Source: Paenibacillus lutimineralis (GTDB taxonomy: Bacteria; Bacillota; Bacilli; Paenibacillales; Paenibacillaceae). From it: a stretch of DNA of 64,000 bases. Shown here in pieces: positions 54,950 to 62,432 of the stretch. The stretch is taken from positions 2,331,501 to 2,395,500 of the forward strand of contig NZ_CP034346.1 in the NCBI RefSeq assembly GCF_003991425.1, in the 5' to 3' direction. Under the pieces are notes generated by a model. The model saw nothing but the letters and a program-made list of their open reading frames with translations, did not search any database and was not told the origin of the DNA. Position 1 is the stretch's first letter. The number at the start of each line of letters is the position of its first letter. The position numbers and the translations under genes are program-made.

Positions 54950-55363
54950 GTGGCATTTTATGTGAAGTATAGGGATCAGGAAACCAATAGCGAGAAGGAG
55001 ATCCGATATATCGTCAGGTCGTCGGCTGAATTAGAGGCTGAAAGATTGCGGGAAGAGGGGCAATGGGACGTTATCGTAGTTGATGAGATGCGTAGGAATG
55101 TAAACAAGTATGAACCCCGCAATATATTTTCGATGATTTTGTTCGTGTTCGGTATTGTATTGATTATTTTGTCGCTAGTAATTGGGATGATTGTAGGCAT
55201 TATGGACAGTCGTCTAAGTGAAGGCCTCAGCTTATGGAACGCGATCATTTATTGGATTTATGGAATGGCTGCGGGCTTTTTATTCATTGGTATCGCTGAG
55301 ATTATTAAATGGCTACAGCGGATCCACGCCGCTATTCAGAAGCATGAGTGGAAGCGGGACTAG
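54950..55363 (+). CDS. Two-TM membrane protein of unknown function
   Basis: A 137-residue protein: a soluble N-terminal half (FYVKYRDQETNSEKEIRYIV, SSAELEAERLREEGQWDVIV) followed by transmembrane segments at about 67-88 (IFSMILFVFGIVLIILSLVI) and 100-122 (AIIYWIYGMAAGFLFIGIAE), then a basic tail. I do not recognise a family. GTG 54950 is chosen because GGGGAG lies six bases upstream; ATG 54944 directly abuts that site. Confidence 0.65.
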   Translation: MAFYVKYRDQETNSEKEIRYIVRSSAELEAERLREEGQWDVIVVDEMRRNVNKYEPRNIFSMILFVFGIVLIILSLVIGMIVGIMDSRLSEGLSLWNAIIYWIYGMAAGFLFIGIAEIIKWLQRIHAAIQKHEWKRD

Positions 55364-55493
55364 CACACTGGGGACTAGGCTGGAATTGTAACTGATCTTT
55401 CGGCGTTTTTTATCTCTTATGCTACAATAAATAAATCAGATCTCGTCGACAGCTTATGAATAGCTATATTTGATGTAATAGAGAGGACGAAGA

Positions 55494-55718
55494 ATGTTGG
55501 AAGAGACGAAGGAGATTCAAGCGAAGCTTGAACATTATAGAGATATGTTGGGACATTTGGATGTGACGGACAGCAACAAACAGTGGATTGGAGAATTGAT
55601 TGATCAGCTGCATCAGTTGGAAGAGGAGAATAAGAGATTAAAGAAGACGATTCTCCGCATCTCGGCCAAGCATAACCCAAGGATGTCCACCAAATTGAAG
55701 GATGCTCTATATGAGTGA
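55494..55718 (+). CDS. Small coiled-coil protein of unknown function
   Basis: A 74-residue highly charged helical protein. Heptad-like spacing of Leu/Ile (ELIDQLHQLEEENKRLKKTI) predicts a coiled coil, with a basic Ser/Lys tail (SAKHNPRMSTKLKDALYE). RBS GAGAGGACG precedes ATG 55494. No family is recognised; possibly a small regulatory or scaffold protein. A bidirectional terminator follows at 55736-55784. Confidence 0.65.
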   Translation: MLEETKEIQAKLEHYRDMLGHLDVTDSNKQWIGELIDQLHQLEEENKRLKKTILRISAKHNPRMSTKLKDALYE

Positions 55719-55735
55719 TCCATTCAATAGACAAT

Positions 55736-55784
55736 AAAAAAACTCTTTCCCAGTACGTACATAACGGCAGGGAGAGAGTTTTTT
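55736..55784. terminator. Bidirectional terminator
   Basis: AAAAAACTCTTTCCC pairs with GGGAGAGAGTTTTTT across an 18-nt loop. It serves the + strand gene ending at 55718 and the - strand gene ending at 55827. Confidence 0.85.
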
Positions 55785-55790
55785 GTTAAG

Positions 55791-55818
55791 CCTTTGATTA
55801 CGAAGTAAGTCAAGAAAG
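55791..55818 (-). repeat. Fragment of the MITE-like repeat (inverted)
   Basis: CCTTTGATTACGAAGTAAGTCA resembles the GCTTTTGATTACGAAGTTACTCA stretch of copy E7. No terminal ends remain. Confidence 0.45.
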
Positions 55819-55826
55819 TGTTACTA

Positions 55827-56099
55827 AGTGACGGCTTTTTTCTTATGGTTCTTACCGTAGCCGCGTTTGCGGTCGCGAAAATAAATCCAGCCAGCCAAGA
55901 AGCTGATGCCAGCGGCAAATAGCAACAGTCCGACAATAAATTTAAGCCAGTCGAAGGTAGGGGTAGCCAAGGCATCATTGCCATGCTGGGAATAATAAAG
56001 GAAAACAGCGTCCTTGATTTTCAAAAAGCCGATCATAGCTGCGATGCCGGGAATGACCAGAATAACAATCGCAATAAAACGGGAAATCATCAGCTTCAT
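55827..56099 (-). CDS. yqzF: DUF2627 small membrane protein (YqzF-like)
   Basis: A 90-residue minus-strand membrane protein with two hydrophobic segments (about 5-25 FIAIVILVIPGIAAMIGFLK and 52-72 FIVGLLLFAAGISFLAGWIY) and a Lys/Arg-rich C-terminus (FRDRKRGYGKNHKKKAVT). Size and sequence fit DUF2627, and Bacillus yqzF likewise neighbours the bkd genes. Function unknown. It is divergent from lpdV with about 175 bases between. AAAGGGAT lies upstream of its ATG. Confidence 0.8.
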
Positions 56100-56273
56100 C
56101 GTTTATGTATCCCTTTCCTTTCGCGAACAGTAATGAATTGGAATTATTCTAATCATACCTTCTTCTTAGAATTCTGTCTATTTACATGCCTCATTTGTAA
56201 TCATTCAAAAACGAGGTAAAATGTAGAATATAGCAAATGTAATTATTCGAAATAGAATGGTGGAGATATATTT

Positions 56274-57692
56274 ATGGCGATAACATGTGACGTAGCTGTA
56301 CTTGGTGGAGGGACGGGCGGATATATTGCCGCGATTCGTGCCGCACAACTGGGTAAAGAGGTTGTAATTATTGAGCAGGACAAGCTGGGGGGAACATGCC
56401 TTCACCGCGGTTGTATTCCTAGCAAGGCGCTGCTTCGCAGTGCGGAACTATATGCGCAAATGAAGGACAGCGCAAGCTACGGCATCGAGACGAGTGGCTT
56501 GTCACTGGTATTCCCTAAGGTGCAGGAGCGGAAGCAGGCGGTTGTAGATCAATTATATAAAGGTGTTCAATATTTGATGAAAAAAAATAAGATCACCGTC
56601 ATCCAAGGGAAAGGCCGGGTGATCGGTCCTTCTATTTTCTCGCCAAAGAGCGGTGCTGTTGCGGTTGAGTTAAATGACGGGGAGATGGAGACGGTCGTTC
56701 CGACCAATCTGATTATTGCAACCGGATCGCGTCCGCGCAGCCTGCCAGGGCTTGTTCCTAATGGAGAGCATATTCTGAGCAGTGATGAGGCGCTCCTGTT
56801 GGAGGATTTGCCTGATTCCATGATTATCGTAGGTGGCGGCGTCATTGGTGTCGAGTGGGCTTCTTTGCTTCAAGATTTTGGTGTCAACGTTACTGTAGTT
56901 GAAGCGGCGGGGCAATTGCTACCAGCTGAAGACGAAGAAGTGGCCCGCGAGCTGCAGAAACATTTGCAAAAGCGGGGAATCAAAGTGCTGACGGGTGTGA
57001 AGGTACTGCCTGATACCTATGCTGTGATGGACAGACAAGTACATATCTCAGCCCAGCAAGGGGATCAGACGATTGAATTACAAGGTGACAAGCTGCTCAT
57101 CTCGATTGGAAGACAAGCTAATGTAGAGAATACCGGTCTGGAAAATACGGATATTGCGTTGAGCAATGGATTTATCCGCGTCAATGAGCATATGCAGACA
57201 ACGGAGCCACATATCTATGCGATCGGCGACTGCATCGGCGGTCTGCAATTGGCTCATGCAGCCAGTCATGAAGGTTTGGTTGCCGTGCATCACATCGCCG
57301 AAGAAGAGTTACATTATGATGAGAACCAAGTTCCGCGTTGTGTGTACAGTCGACCAGAAGTGGCATCTGTTGGTCTAAGCGAGAAGGAAGCTAGGGCTAA
57401 GGGACATGAGGTTAAGATTGGCAAAGCTCCATTCTCGGTGATCGGCAAAGCACTCGTACATGGTGACAAAGAGGGCTTTGTGAAAATCGTGACCGATGCG
57501 AAAAGCCAAGATATTCTGGGTGTTCAAATGATCGGGAATCATGTTACTGAGTTGATTAACCAGACTGCTATGGCGGCAGTGCTGAATGCCACACCTTGGG
57601 AATTGGGACAAGTGGCCTTTGCTCATCCGTCGCTTTCCGAAATTATCGGGGAAGCGGCACTGGTTGTAGACGGTCGGAATATTAACTTTTAA
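56274..57692 (+). CDS. lpdV: Dihydrolipoyl dehydrogenase (E3), branched-chain type
   Basis: A 472-residue FAD enzyme that reoxidises the lipoyl arm of 2-oxoacid dehydrogenase complexes. The FAD-binding start VAVLGGGTGGYIAAIRAAQLG, the redox disulfide in GGTCLHRGCIPSKALL, the NAD site MIIVGGGVIGVEWASLLQDFG, the second FAD motif HIYAIGDCIGGLQLAHAASHEG and the C-terminal FAHPSLSEIIGE with the catalytic His-Glu are all intact. Its place ahead of bkdAA/AB/B identifies it as the branched-chain E3. ATG 56274 follows GGTGGAGA. Confidence 0.95.
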   Translation: MAITCDVAVLGGGTGGYIAAIRAAQLGKEVVIIEQDKLGGTCLHRGCIPSKALLRSAELYAQMKDSASYGIETSGLSLVFPKVQERKQAVVDQLYKGVQYLMKKNKITVIQGKGRVIGPSIFSPKSGAVAVELNDGEMETVVPTNLIIATGSRPRSLPGLVPNGEHILSSDEALLLEDLPDSMIIVGGGVIGVEWASLLQDFGVNVTVVEAAGQLLPAEDEEVARELQKHLQKRGIKVLTGVKVLPDTYAVMDRQVHISAQQGDQTIELQGDKLLISIGRQANVENTGLENTDIALSNGFIRVNEHMQTTEPHIYAIGDCIGGLQLAHAASHEGLVAVHHIAEEELHYDENQVPRCVYSRPEVASVGLSEKEARAKGHEVKIGKAPFSVIGKALVHGDKEGFVKIVTDAKSQDILGVQMIGNHVTELINQTAMAAVLNATPWELGQVAFAHPSLSEIIGEAALVVDGRNINF

Positions 57693-57719
57693 GAGGCTTC
57701 TTGAAAGTTACTTTCACCT

Positions 57720-57902
57720 TAACGAAACTTGGTATCGTTATTTGACCCAAAATGAGTTGTAAAATATTTTAACGAAACGAGGTATCGTTATCTAGGCCAA
57801 TTTGGAGCTTAACGCCCGAATTTCTCCCAAATAACGATATGGTGTTTCGTTAGATTTAATATGCTGCTGTTTTTGAGAAAATAACGATCTGTAGTTTCGT
57901 TA
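57720..57902. repeat. Four-hairpin quasi-palindromic repeat, copy C (best preserved)
   Basis: Four 21-nt hairpins, each closed by TAACG and CGTTA, start at 57720, 57770, 57832 and 57882. The first two read TAACGAAAC..CGTTA and the last two are inverted (TAACGAT..GTTTCGTTA). The 183-bp whole is also an imperfect inverted repeat around about 57811. It lies in the 377-bp gap between lpdV and bkdAA; the remaining 165 bases include CTTTTTGAACATG at 57929, an isolated MITE-like end. Confidence 0.85.
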
Positions 57903-58069
57903 GGCGAAAGACACGCAGCAAATTGCAGCTTTTTGAACATGTACTTTTAAATGTTTTCTTTTTACAGGGAAAAGGTTTATAATGAGGTTAACCCAAGTCT
58001 TAGTACCAGGTTTTAAGATTAGGCATAAGACTTTTTAAGATGCGGGAACCATATGAAGGAGGTAACTCC

Positions 58070-59095
58070 ATGAACGCAAAAAGTTCAGTTCAAACGAAGC
58101 CAAGACATGAGCAGCTCGGATTATCAGAAACCGAAGTAGTAGACATGTATAAATATATGGTGCTCGCTCGTAAATTCGATGAGCGCTGCTTATTGCTCCA
58201 GCGGGCAGGTAAGATCAATTTTCACGTATCCGGCATCGGTCAGGAGAGTACTCAGATCGCTGCGGCATTTGCACTTGATCGTGAGCGCGACTATTTTCTC
58301 CCGTATTACAGGGATTACGGTTTCGTACTTTCCGTTGGAATGACTCTGAAGGAATTAATGCTGTCGGCCTTCGCCAAGGCGGATGACCCGAACAGCGGAG
58401 GTCGGCAAATGCCGGGCCATTTTGGCAGCAAGCGTCTGCGTATCGTGACTGGATCTAGCCCTGTAACGACACAGGTTCCGCATGCGGTTGGTGTAGCGTT
58501 ATCAGTGAAAATGCAGAAGAAGGATATCGTCTCTTACGTAACTTTTGGCGAAGGATCCAGCAATCAGGGGGATTTCCACGAAGGGCTTAACTTCGCTGGC
58601 GTACAGAAGCTGCCAGTTATTTTTCTGTGTCAGAATAACCAGTATGCAATCTCGGTGCCGATCAAGAAGCAGCTCGGCGGCAAAGTGGTTGATCGTGCGT
58701 TGGGCTATGGGTTCCCGGGTATTCGTGTTGATGGCAATGATGCCCTTGAAGTATATCAGGCCGTGAAGGAAGCGCGCGAACGTGCAGTTCGTGGCGAGGG
58801 ACCGACCTTGATTGAATCGATGATGTACAGACTCTCTCCACACTCGACTTCGGATAATGATCTAGCTTATCGTACCAAAGAGGAAATCGAGGAGAACTGG
58901 AAGAAGGACGGCATTCCAAGAATGAAGTCTTATTTAATGGAATGCGGCTTATGGAGCGAGGAACAGGAAGCAGCACTAGTGGAAGAAATCAAGCAAGAGC
59001 TTAAGATTGCAATTGAAGAAGCTGAGAGTGCTCCGTTCCCGAACCCGGAAGATACGCTGCTGCATGTATATGCGAACGATGGGGAGGGACAGTAA
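58070..59095 (+). CDS. bkdAA: Branched-chain 2-oxoacid dehydrogenase E1 alpha subunit
   Basis: A 341-residue thiamine-diphosphate-binding subunit that decarboxylates branched 2-oxoacids from Val, Leu and Ile. Family blocks include LARKFDERCLLLQRAGKINF, DYFLPYYRDYGFVL, MPGHFGSKRLRIVTGSSPVTTQVPHAVG and the ThDP motif VTFGEGSSNQGDFHEGLNFAGVQKLPVIFLCQNN, then RLSPHSTSDNDLAYR, whose Ser residues sit in the phosphorylation-loop region. ATG 58070 has GAAGGAGG upstream; the longer in-frame start at 58040 has none. bkdAB starts one base after its stop. Confidence 0.96.
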   Translation: MNAKSSVQTKPRHEQLGLSETEVVDMYKYMVLARKFDERCLLLQRAGKINFHVSGIGQESTQIAAAFALDRERDYFLPYYRDYGFVLSVGMTLKELMLSAFAKADDPNSGGRQMPGHFGSKRLRIVTGSSPVTTQVPHAVGVALSVKMQKKDIVSYVTFGEGSSNQGDFHEGLNFAGVQKLPVIFLCQNNQYAISVPIKKQLGGKVVDRALGYGFPGIRVDGNDALEVYQAVKEARERAVRGEGPTLIESMMYRLSPHSTSDNDLAYRTKEEIEENWKKDGIPRMKSYLMECGLWSEEQEAALVEEIKQELKIAIEEAESAPFPNPEDTLLHVYANDGEGQ

Positions 59096-59096
59096 T

Positions 59097-60083
59097 ATGC
59101 CGGTAATGGAATATGTTGATGCGCTTCGCCTGGCCATGAAGGAAGAGATGGAGCGCGATGAACGAGTATTTGTGTTGGGAGAAGACGTTGGTGTCAAAGG
59201 CGGCGTGTTCACCACTACGAAGGGACTGCAGCAACAGTTCGGCGAAGAGCGTGTCATTGATACGCCGCTGGCTGAATCTGCGATCGCGGGTGTAGCAATA
59301 GGAGCGGCGATGTACGGTATGAGACCGATCGCCGAGATGCAATATTCCGACTTCATGCTGCCTGCTACGAACCAGATTATTAGTGAAGCTGCTAAGATAC
59401 GGTATCGTTCCAACAATGACTGGGATTGTCCGCTCGTCGTACGCGCGCCAATTGGCGGCGGTATTTTTGGCGGTTTGTACCATTCCCAATGTCCGGAATC
59501 GATCTTCTTCGGTACGCCGGGACTGAAGATCGTAGCTCCTTATTCGGCGTATGATGCGAAGGGGCTGTTAAAGGCTGCCATTCGCGACCCTGATCCGGTG
59601 CTGTTCTTCGAGAATAAGAAGTGTTACAAGCTCATTAAAGGTGACGTTCCTGAAGAGGATTACACGGTTCCGCTCGGCAAAGCTAATCTGCTGAGAGAGG
59701 GCGAGGATATTACAGTAATCAGCTACAGTTTGCCGCTTCATTTCGCTATGCAGGCTGCGGAGGAATTGGAGGCTGAGCAAGGTATCACATCGCATATTTT
59801 AGATCTGCGTACCCTTCAGCCGCTGGATCGCGAAGCGATTATCGCTGCGGTTAAGAAGACTGGTAAAGTGCTGATCGTTCACGAGGACAACAAGACCGGT
59901 GGGATTGGGGCTGAAGTATCAGCGATTATTGCTGAGGAATGCTTGTATGATCTCGATGCTCCGATTCAGCGGTTGTGCGGGCCAGACGTACCAGCGATGC
60001 CGATTAGTCCGCCAATGGAGAAGTTCTTCATGTTGAACAAAGACAAGGTAAAAGAAGCCATGCTTCAATTAGCGCTATATTAA
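59097..60083 (+). CDS. bkdAB: Branched-chain 2-oxoacid dehydrogenase E1 beta subunit
   Basis: A 328-residue partner of BkdAA in the E1 heterotetramer. Typical stretches are MEYVDALRLAMKEEMERDERVFVLGEDVG, DTPLAESAIAGVAIGAAMYGMRPIAEMQYSDFM, CPLVVRAPIGGGIFGGLYHSQ, and the C-terminal transketolase-type part HILDLRTLQPLDREAIIAAVKKTGKVLIVHED. ATG 59097 follows GGGGAGGGAC directly after the bkdAA stop, so the pair is translationally coupled. Repeat E8 separates it from bkdB. Confidence 0.96.
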   Translation: MPVMEYVDALRLAMKEEMERDERVFVLGEDVGVKGGVFTTTKGLQQQFGEERVIDTPLAESAIAGVAIGAAMYGMRPIAEMQYSDFMLPATNQIISEAAKIRYRSNNDWDCPLVVRAPIGGGIFGGLYHSQCPESIFFGTPGLKIVAPYSAYDAKGLLKAAIRDPDPVLFFENKKCYKLIKGDVPEEDYTVPLGKANLLREGEDITVISYSLPLHFAMQAAEELEAEQGITSHILDLRTLQPLDREAIIAAVKKTGKVLIVHEDNKTGGIGAEVSAIIAEECLYDLDAPIQRLCGPDVPAMPISPPMEKFFMLNKDKVKEAMLQLALY

Positions 60084-60090
60084 ATATGCT

Positions 60091-60162
60091 GTTCAAAAAG
60101 GCCGGCTTTCAGCACCAAGAAGGTTGGATGAAGCTAGGGTCTGAGGAGCGGACTTATTGAAC
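60091..60162 (+). repeat. MITE-like dispersed repeat, copy E8 (72 bp)
   Basis: GTTCAAAAAGGCCGGCTTTC (60091 on), AGAAGGTTGGATGAAGCTAG, GAGGAGCGGACTTATTGAAC (to 60162), then AACCTCTAA. A reduced copy with both ends, between bkdAB and bkdB inside the operon. Confidence 0.85.
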
Positions 60163-60185
60163 AACCTCTAAATGGGAGTGAGAGC

Positions 60186-61550
60186 ATGTTCAAGAAAGTA
60201 ATGAATGATATTGTGATGCCGCAATTGGCAGAATCGCTCGTATCGGCGACGGTCGGCAAATGGCTCAAGAAGCCGGGCGATCCTGTAGAGCAGTATGAAC
60301 CAATCTGCGAAGTCATTACCGATAAAGTTAATGCTGAGATTCCGTCGACTCTGGACGGGATTATGGGCGAGCTTCTCGTGCAGGAAGGCGAGGAGATTGC
60401 TGTAGGAACGATCATCTGCCGAATTGAGACAGAGCAAGCCGTGTCTGCTTCAGAGAGTGAGCCGTTAACGGTTGAATCTGCACAAGCTACTACCGCGGGC
60501 GTTTCGGTAGAGAATGGAGATTTACAGCGTGCCAGATACTCGCCTGCAGTTCAGACATTAGCGGCTGAACACGGCATAAATCTTCAAGCGGTTCCAGGCA
60601 CAGGATTAGGCGGTAGAGTGACACGCAAGGATGTATTGCACTATATCGAGAACCAGGGCTCCGCTAATCCGGCAACTGCGGCTCCAGCGGCTGTACAATC
60701 GGTGCCTGCAGCGCAGCCTCAGACTGCACCTGTACAAGCTGTAGCTACGCCAGGTATTATTCCTGGGACTCCAGCTTCAGAACCTGTACGTCATTCAGGC
60801 TTGCACTTGACCGAGACACCACGTATTCCGACGATCGAAGTAGAGGGCGGACGTTCAGAATACTTAATTGATGTAACGCCGATTCGTAACACGATTGCTA
60901 CCCGGATGCGTCAGAGTGTATCGGAGATTCCACATGGTTGGATGATGATTGAGGTCGACGTAACCAATCTTGTACAGCTTCGCAATAAGCTTAAGAACGA
61001 ATTCAAGCAAAAAGAAGGCATCAACCTGACTTATTTGGCTTTTGTTCTTAAAGCCGTTGTCGGTGCGATTAAAGACTATCCAATTATGAATTCCGTCTGG
61101 GCGGTCGACAAGATTATCGTTAAGCGGGACATCAATCTGTCTCTCGCCGTAGGTACTGAGGATTCTGTGTTAACTCCAGTCATCAAAAACGCCGACCAGA
61201 AGAGCATCGCCGGACTTGCCCGGGAAATCGATGAATTGGCTTCCAAGGTTCGTGCGGGCAAATTGAAACTGGACGATATGCAAGGTGGAACTTTTACCGT
61301 GAACAATACCGGTTCCTTCGGTTCGATCTTAACACAGCCGATTATCAATTATCCGCAAGCCGCAATTTTGACCTTCGAGTCGATTGTGAAGCGCCCGGTA
61401 GTTATCAATGATATGATCGGGGTTCGTTCGATGGCGAATCTGTGTCTGTCATTAGATCACCGTATTTTGGATGGCGTTATCTGCGGACGGTTCATGCAGC
61501 GCGTGAAGGACAATATTGAAGGCTTTACTTTGGATACGCAAGTTTATTGA
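60186..61550 (+). CDS. bkdB: Branched-chain 2-oxoacid dehydrogenase E2 (dihydrolipoyl acyltransferase)
   Basis: A 454-residue core of the complex. An N-terminal lipoyl domain carries the modified Lys47 in EVITDKVNAEIPS; a peripheral subunit-binding domain follows (ARYSPAVQTLAAEHGINLQAVPGTGLGGRVTRKDVLHYIE) between Ala/Pro/Gln-rich linkers; the catalytic domain ends with SLDHRILDGVICGRFMQ containing the His and DG of the active site. It makes isobutyryl-, isovaleryl- and 2-methylbutyryl-CoA, primers of the branched fatty acids typical of these bacteria. ATG 60186 follows GGGAGTGAGAGC. lipB follows after 20 bases. Confidence 0.96.
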   Translation: MFKKVMNDIVMPQLAESLVSATVGKWLKKPGDPVEQYEPICEVITDKVNAEIPSTLDGIMGELLVQEGEEIAVGTIICRIETEQAVSASESEPLTVESAQATTAGVSVENGDLQRARYSPAVQTLAAEHGINLQAVPGTGLGGRVTRKDVLHYIENQGSANPATAAPAAVQSVPAAQPQTAPVQAVATPGIIPGTPASEPVRHSGLHLTETPRIPTIEVEGGRSEYLIDVTPIRNTIATRMRQSVSEIPHGWMMIEVDVTNLVQLRNKLKNEFKQKEGINLTYLAFVLKAVVGAIKDYPIMNSVWAVDKIIVKRDINLSLAVGTEDSVLTPVIKNADQKSIAGLAREIDELASKVRAGKLKLDDMQGGTFTVNNTGSFGSILTQPIINYPQAAILTFESIVKRPVVINDMIGVRSMANLCLSLDHRILDGVICGRFMQRVKDNIEGFTLDTQVY

Positions 61551-61570
61551 TTCTTCTGGGGGACATCATC

Positions 61571-62263
61571 ATGAACAAACCATTATTAGTAAGCTATACT
61601 CCGATGATTGAATATGGGGAAGCTTGGGATAAGCAAAAAGAATTAGTAAAAGCGATCAGCGACGGACAGCAGCAGGAGCACCTGCTGCTTCTTCAGCATC
61701 CACCGACTTATACGATTGGCTCTCAGCAGCATCCTGAGCACTTGCTTCTCAGTCCAGAGCAGCTGCAGGAGCAGGGGATCTCGCTGGTCCAAATCGACCG
61801 TGGCGGGGACATTACCTATCACGGGCCAGGTCAACTAGTGGGATATCCGCTACTACTGCTCGATGGTGAGAACGGCCTCGATCTGCACGGTTATTTACGG
61901 AATCTCGAACAGGTGATCATTAATTATTTGGCTCAGTTCGGAATCGAAGGGTCAAGGAAGCCGGAATATACCGGAGTATGGGTCGGAAATGTCAAGATTA
62001 CAGCGATTGGCGTCAAGTTTAATAAATGCCGTCACCGTCGCGGCTTTGTTACGAGTCACGGCTTCGCTTTCAATATCAAATCAGGCATTCAGAACGAGGG
62101 ATTCCAGGGGATTATTCCGTGTGGAATTCAGGAATACGGGGTAACTTCGCTGGAAGATGTCACGGGCAAGACATTTACTGTTGAACAGGTAGCCCATGAC
62201 ATCATTCCTTATTTTAATGAAGTCTTCGGTTATGAGGCGATATGGGAAGATGCTAACGCATGA
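61571..62263 (+). CDS. lipB: Lipoyl(octanoyl) transferase
   Basis: A 230-residue enzyme moving octanoyl groups from acyl carrier protein to lipoyl domains. The family motifs LLLQHPPTYTIGSQQHPEHLL, VQIDRGGDITYHGPGQLVGYPLL and the catalytic region VGNVKITAIGVKFNKCRHRRGFVTSHGFAFNI with the Lys, plus IIPCGI with the catalytic Cys, are all present. ATG 61571 has GGGGGAC upstream; the in-frame start at 61547 would overlap bkdB. Being next to bkdB makes sense, since BkdB must be lipoylated. Its 3' end overlaps a convergent small gene by 11 bases. Confidence 0.95.
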   Translation: MNKPLLVSYTPMIEYGEAWDKQKELVKAISDGQQQEHLLLLQHPPTYTIGSQQHPEHLLLSPEQLQEQGISLVQIDRGGDITYHGPGQLVGYPLLLLDGENGLDLHGYLRNLEQVIINYLAQFGIEGSRKPEYTGVWVGNVKITAIGVKFNKCRHRRGFVTSHGFAFNIKSGIQNEGFQGIIPCGIQEYGVTSLEDVTGKTFTVEQVAHDIIPYFNEVFGYEAIWEDANA

Positions 62264-62351
62264 GTAGAGGTTCAAGCAGCGCAAATAGTGTAGAACCTAC
62301 CATCGCAAACAACATCAGATAGACTACGATTTTTAGCCATTTTTTAGACAT
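62253..62351 (-). CDS. prli42: Prli42-like membrane miniprotein (32 residues)
   Basis: A minus-strand small gene: AAAGGAGTTAAGGT precedes ATG at 62351, and the product starts MSKKWLKIVVYLMLFAMVGS and ends LLMR, with a TAG stop at 62253-62255. It has a positively charged N-terminus and one transmembrane helix. Sequence and size resemble Prli42, the conserved Firmicutes miniprotein that anchors stressosomes to the membrane in Listeria (established for Listeria; role here inferred). The last 11 bases overlap the convergent lipB end. Confidence 0.82.
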   Translation of the reverse strand: MSKKWLKIVVYLMLFAMVGSTLFALLEPLLMR

Positions 62352-62432
62352 ACCTTAACTCCTTTTAAATATAGATTTGTTAAGTTGGTTTACCTTCTAT
62401 AATATCGTAAACGTGAAAGAGAGGAAAGTCCA

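Noticed and set aside
57720..57902. Regular 50-nt spacing of TAACGAAAC units looked like a short CRISPR array.
   Set aside because: The second half is inverted, each unit is itself a hairpin, the repeats are short, there are only four units, and no cas gene is present.
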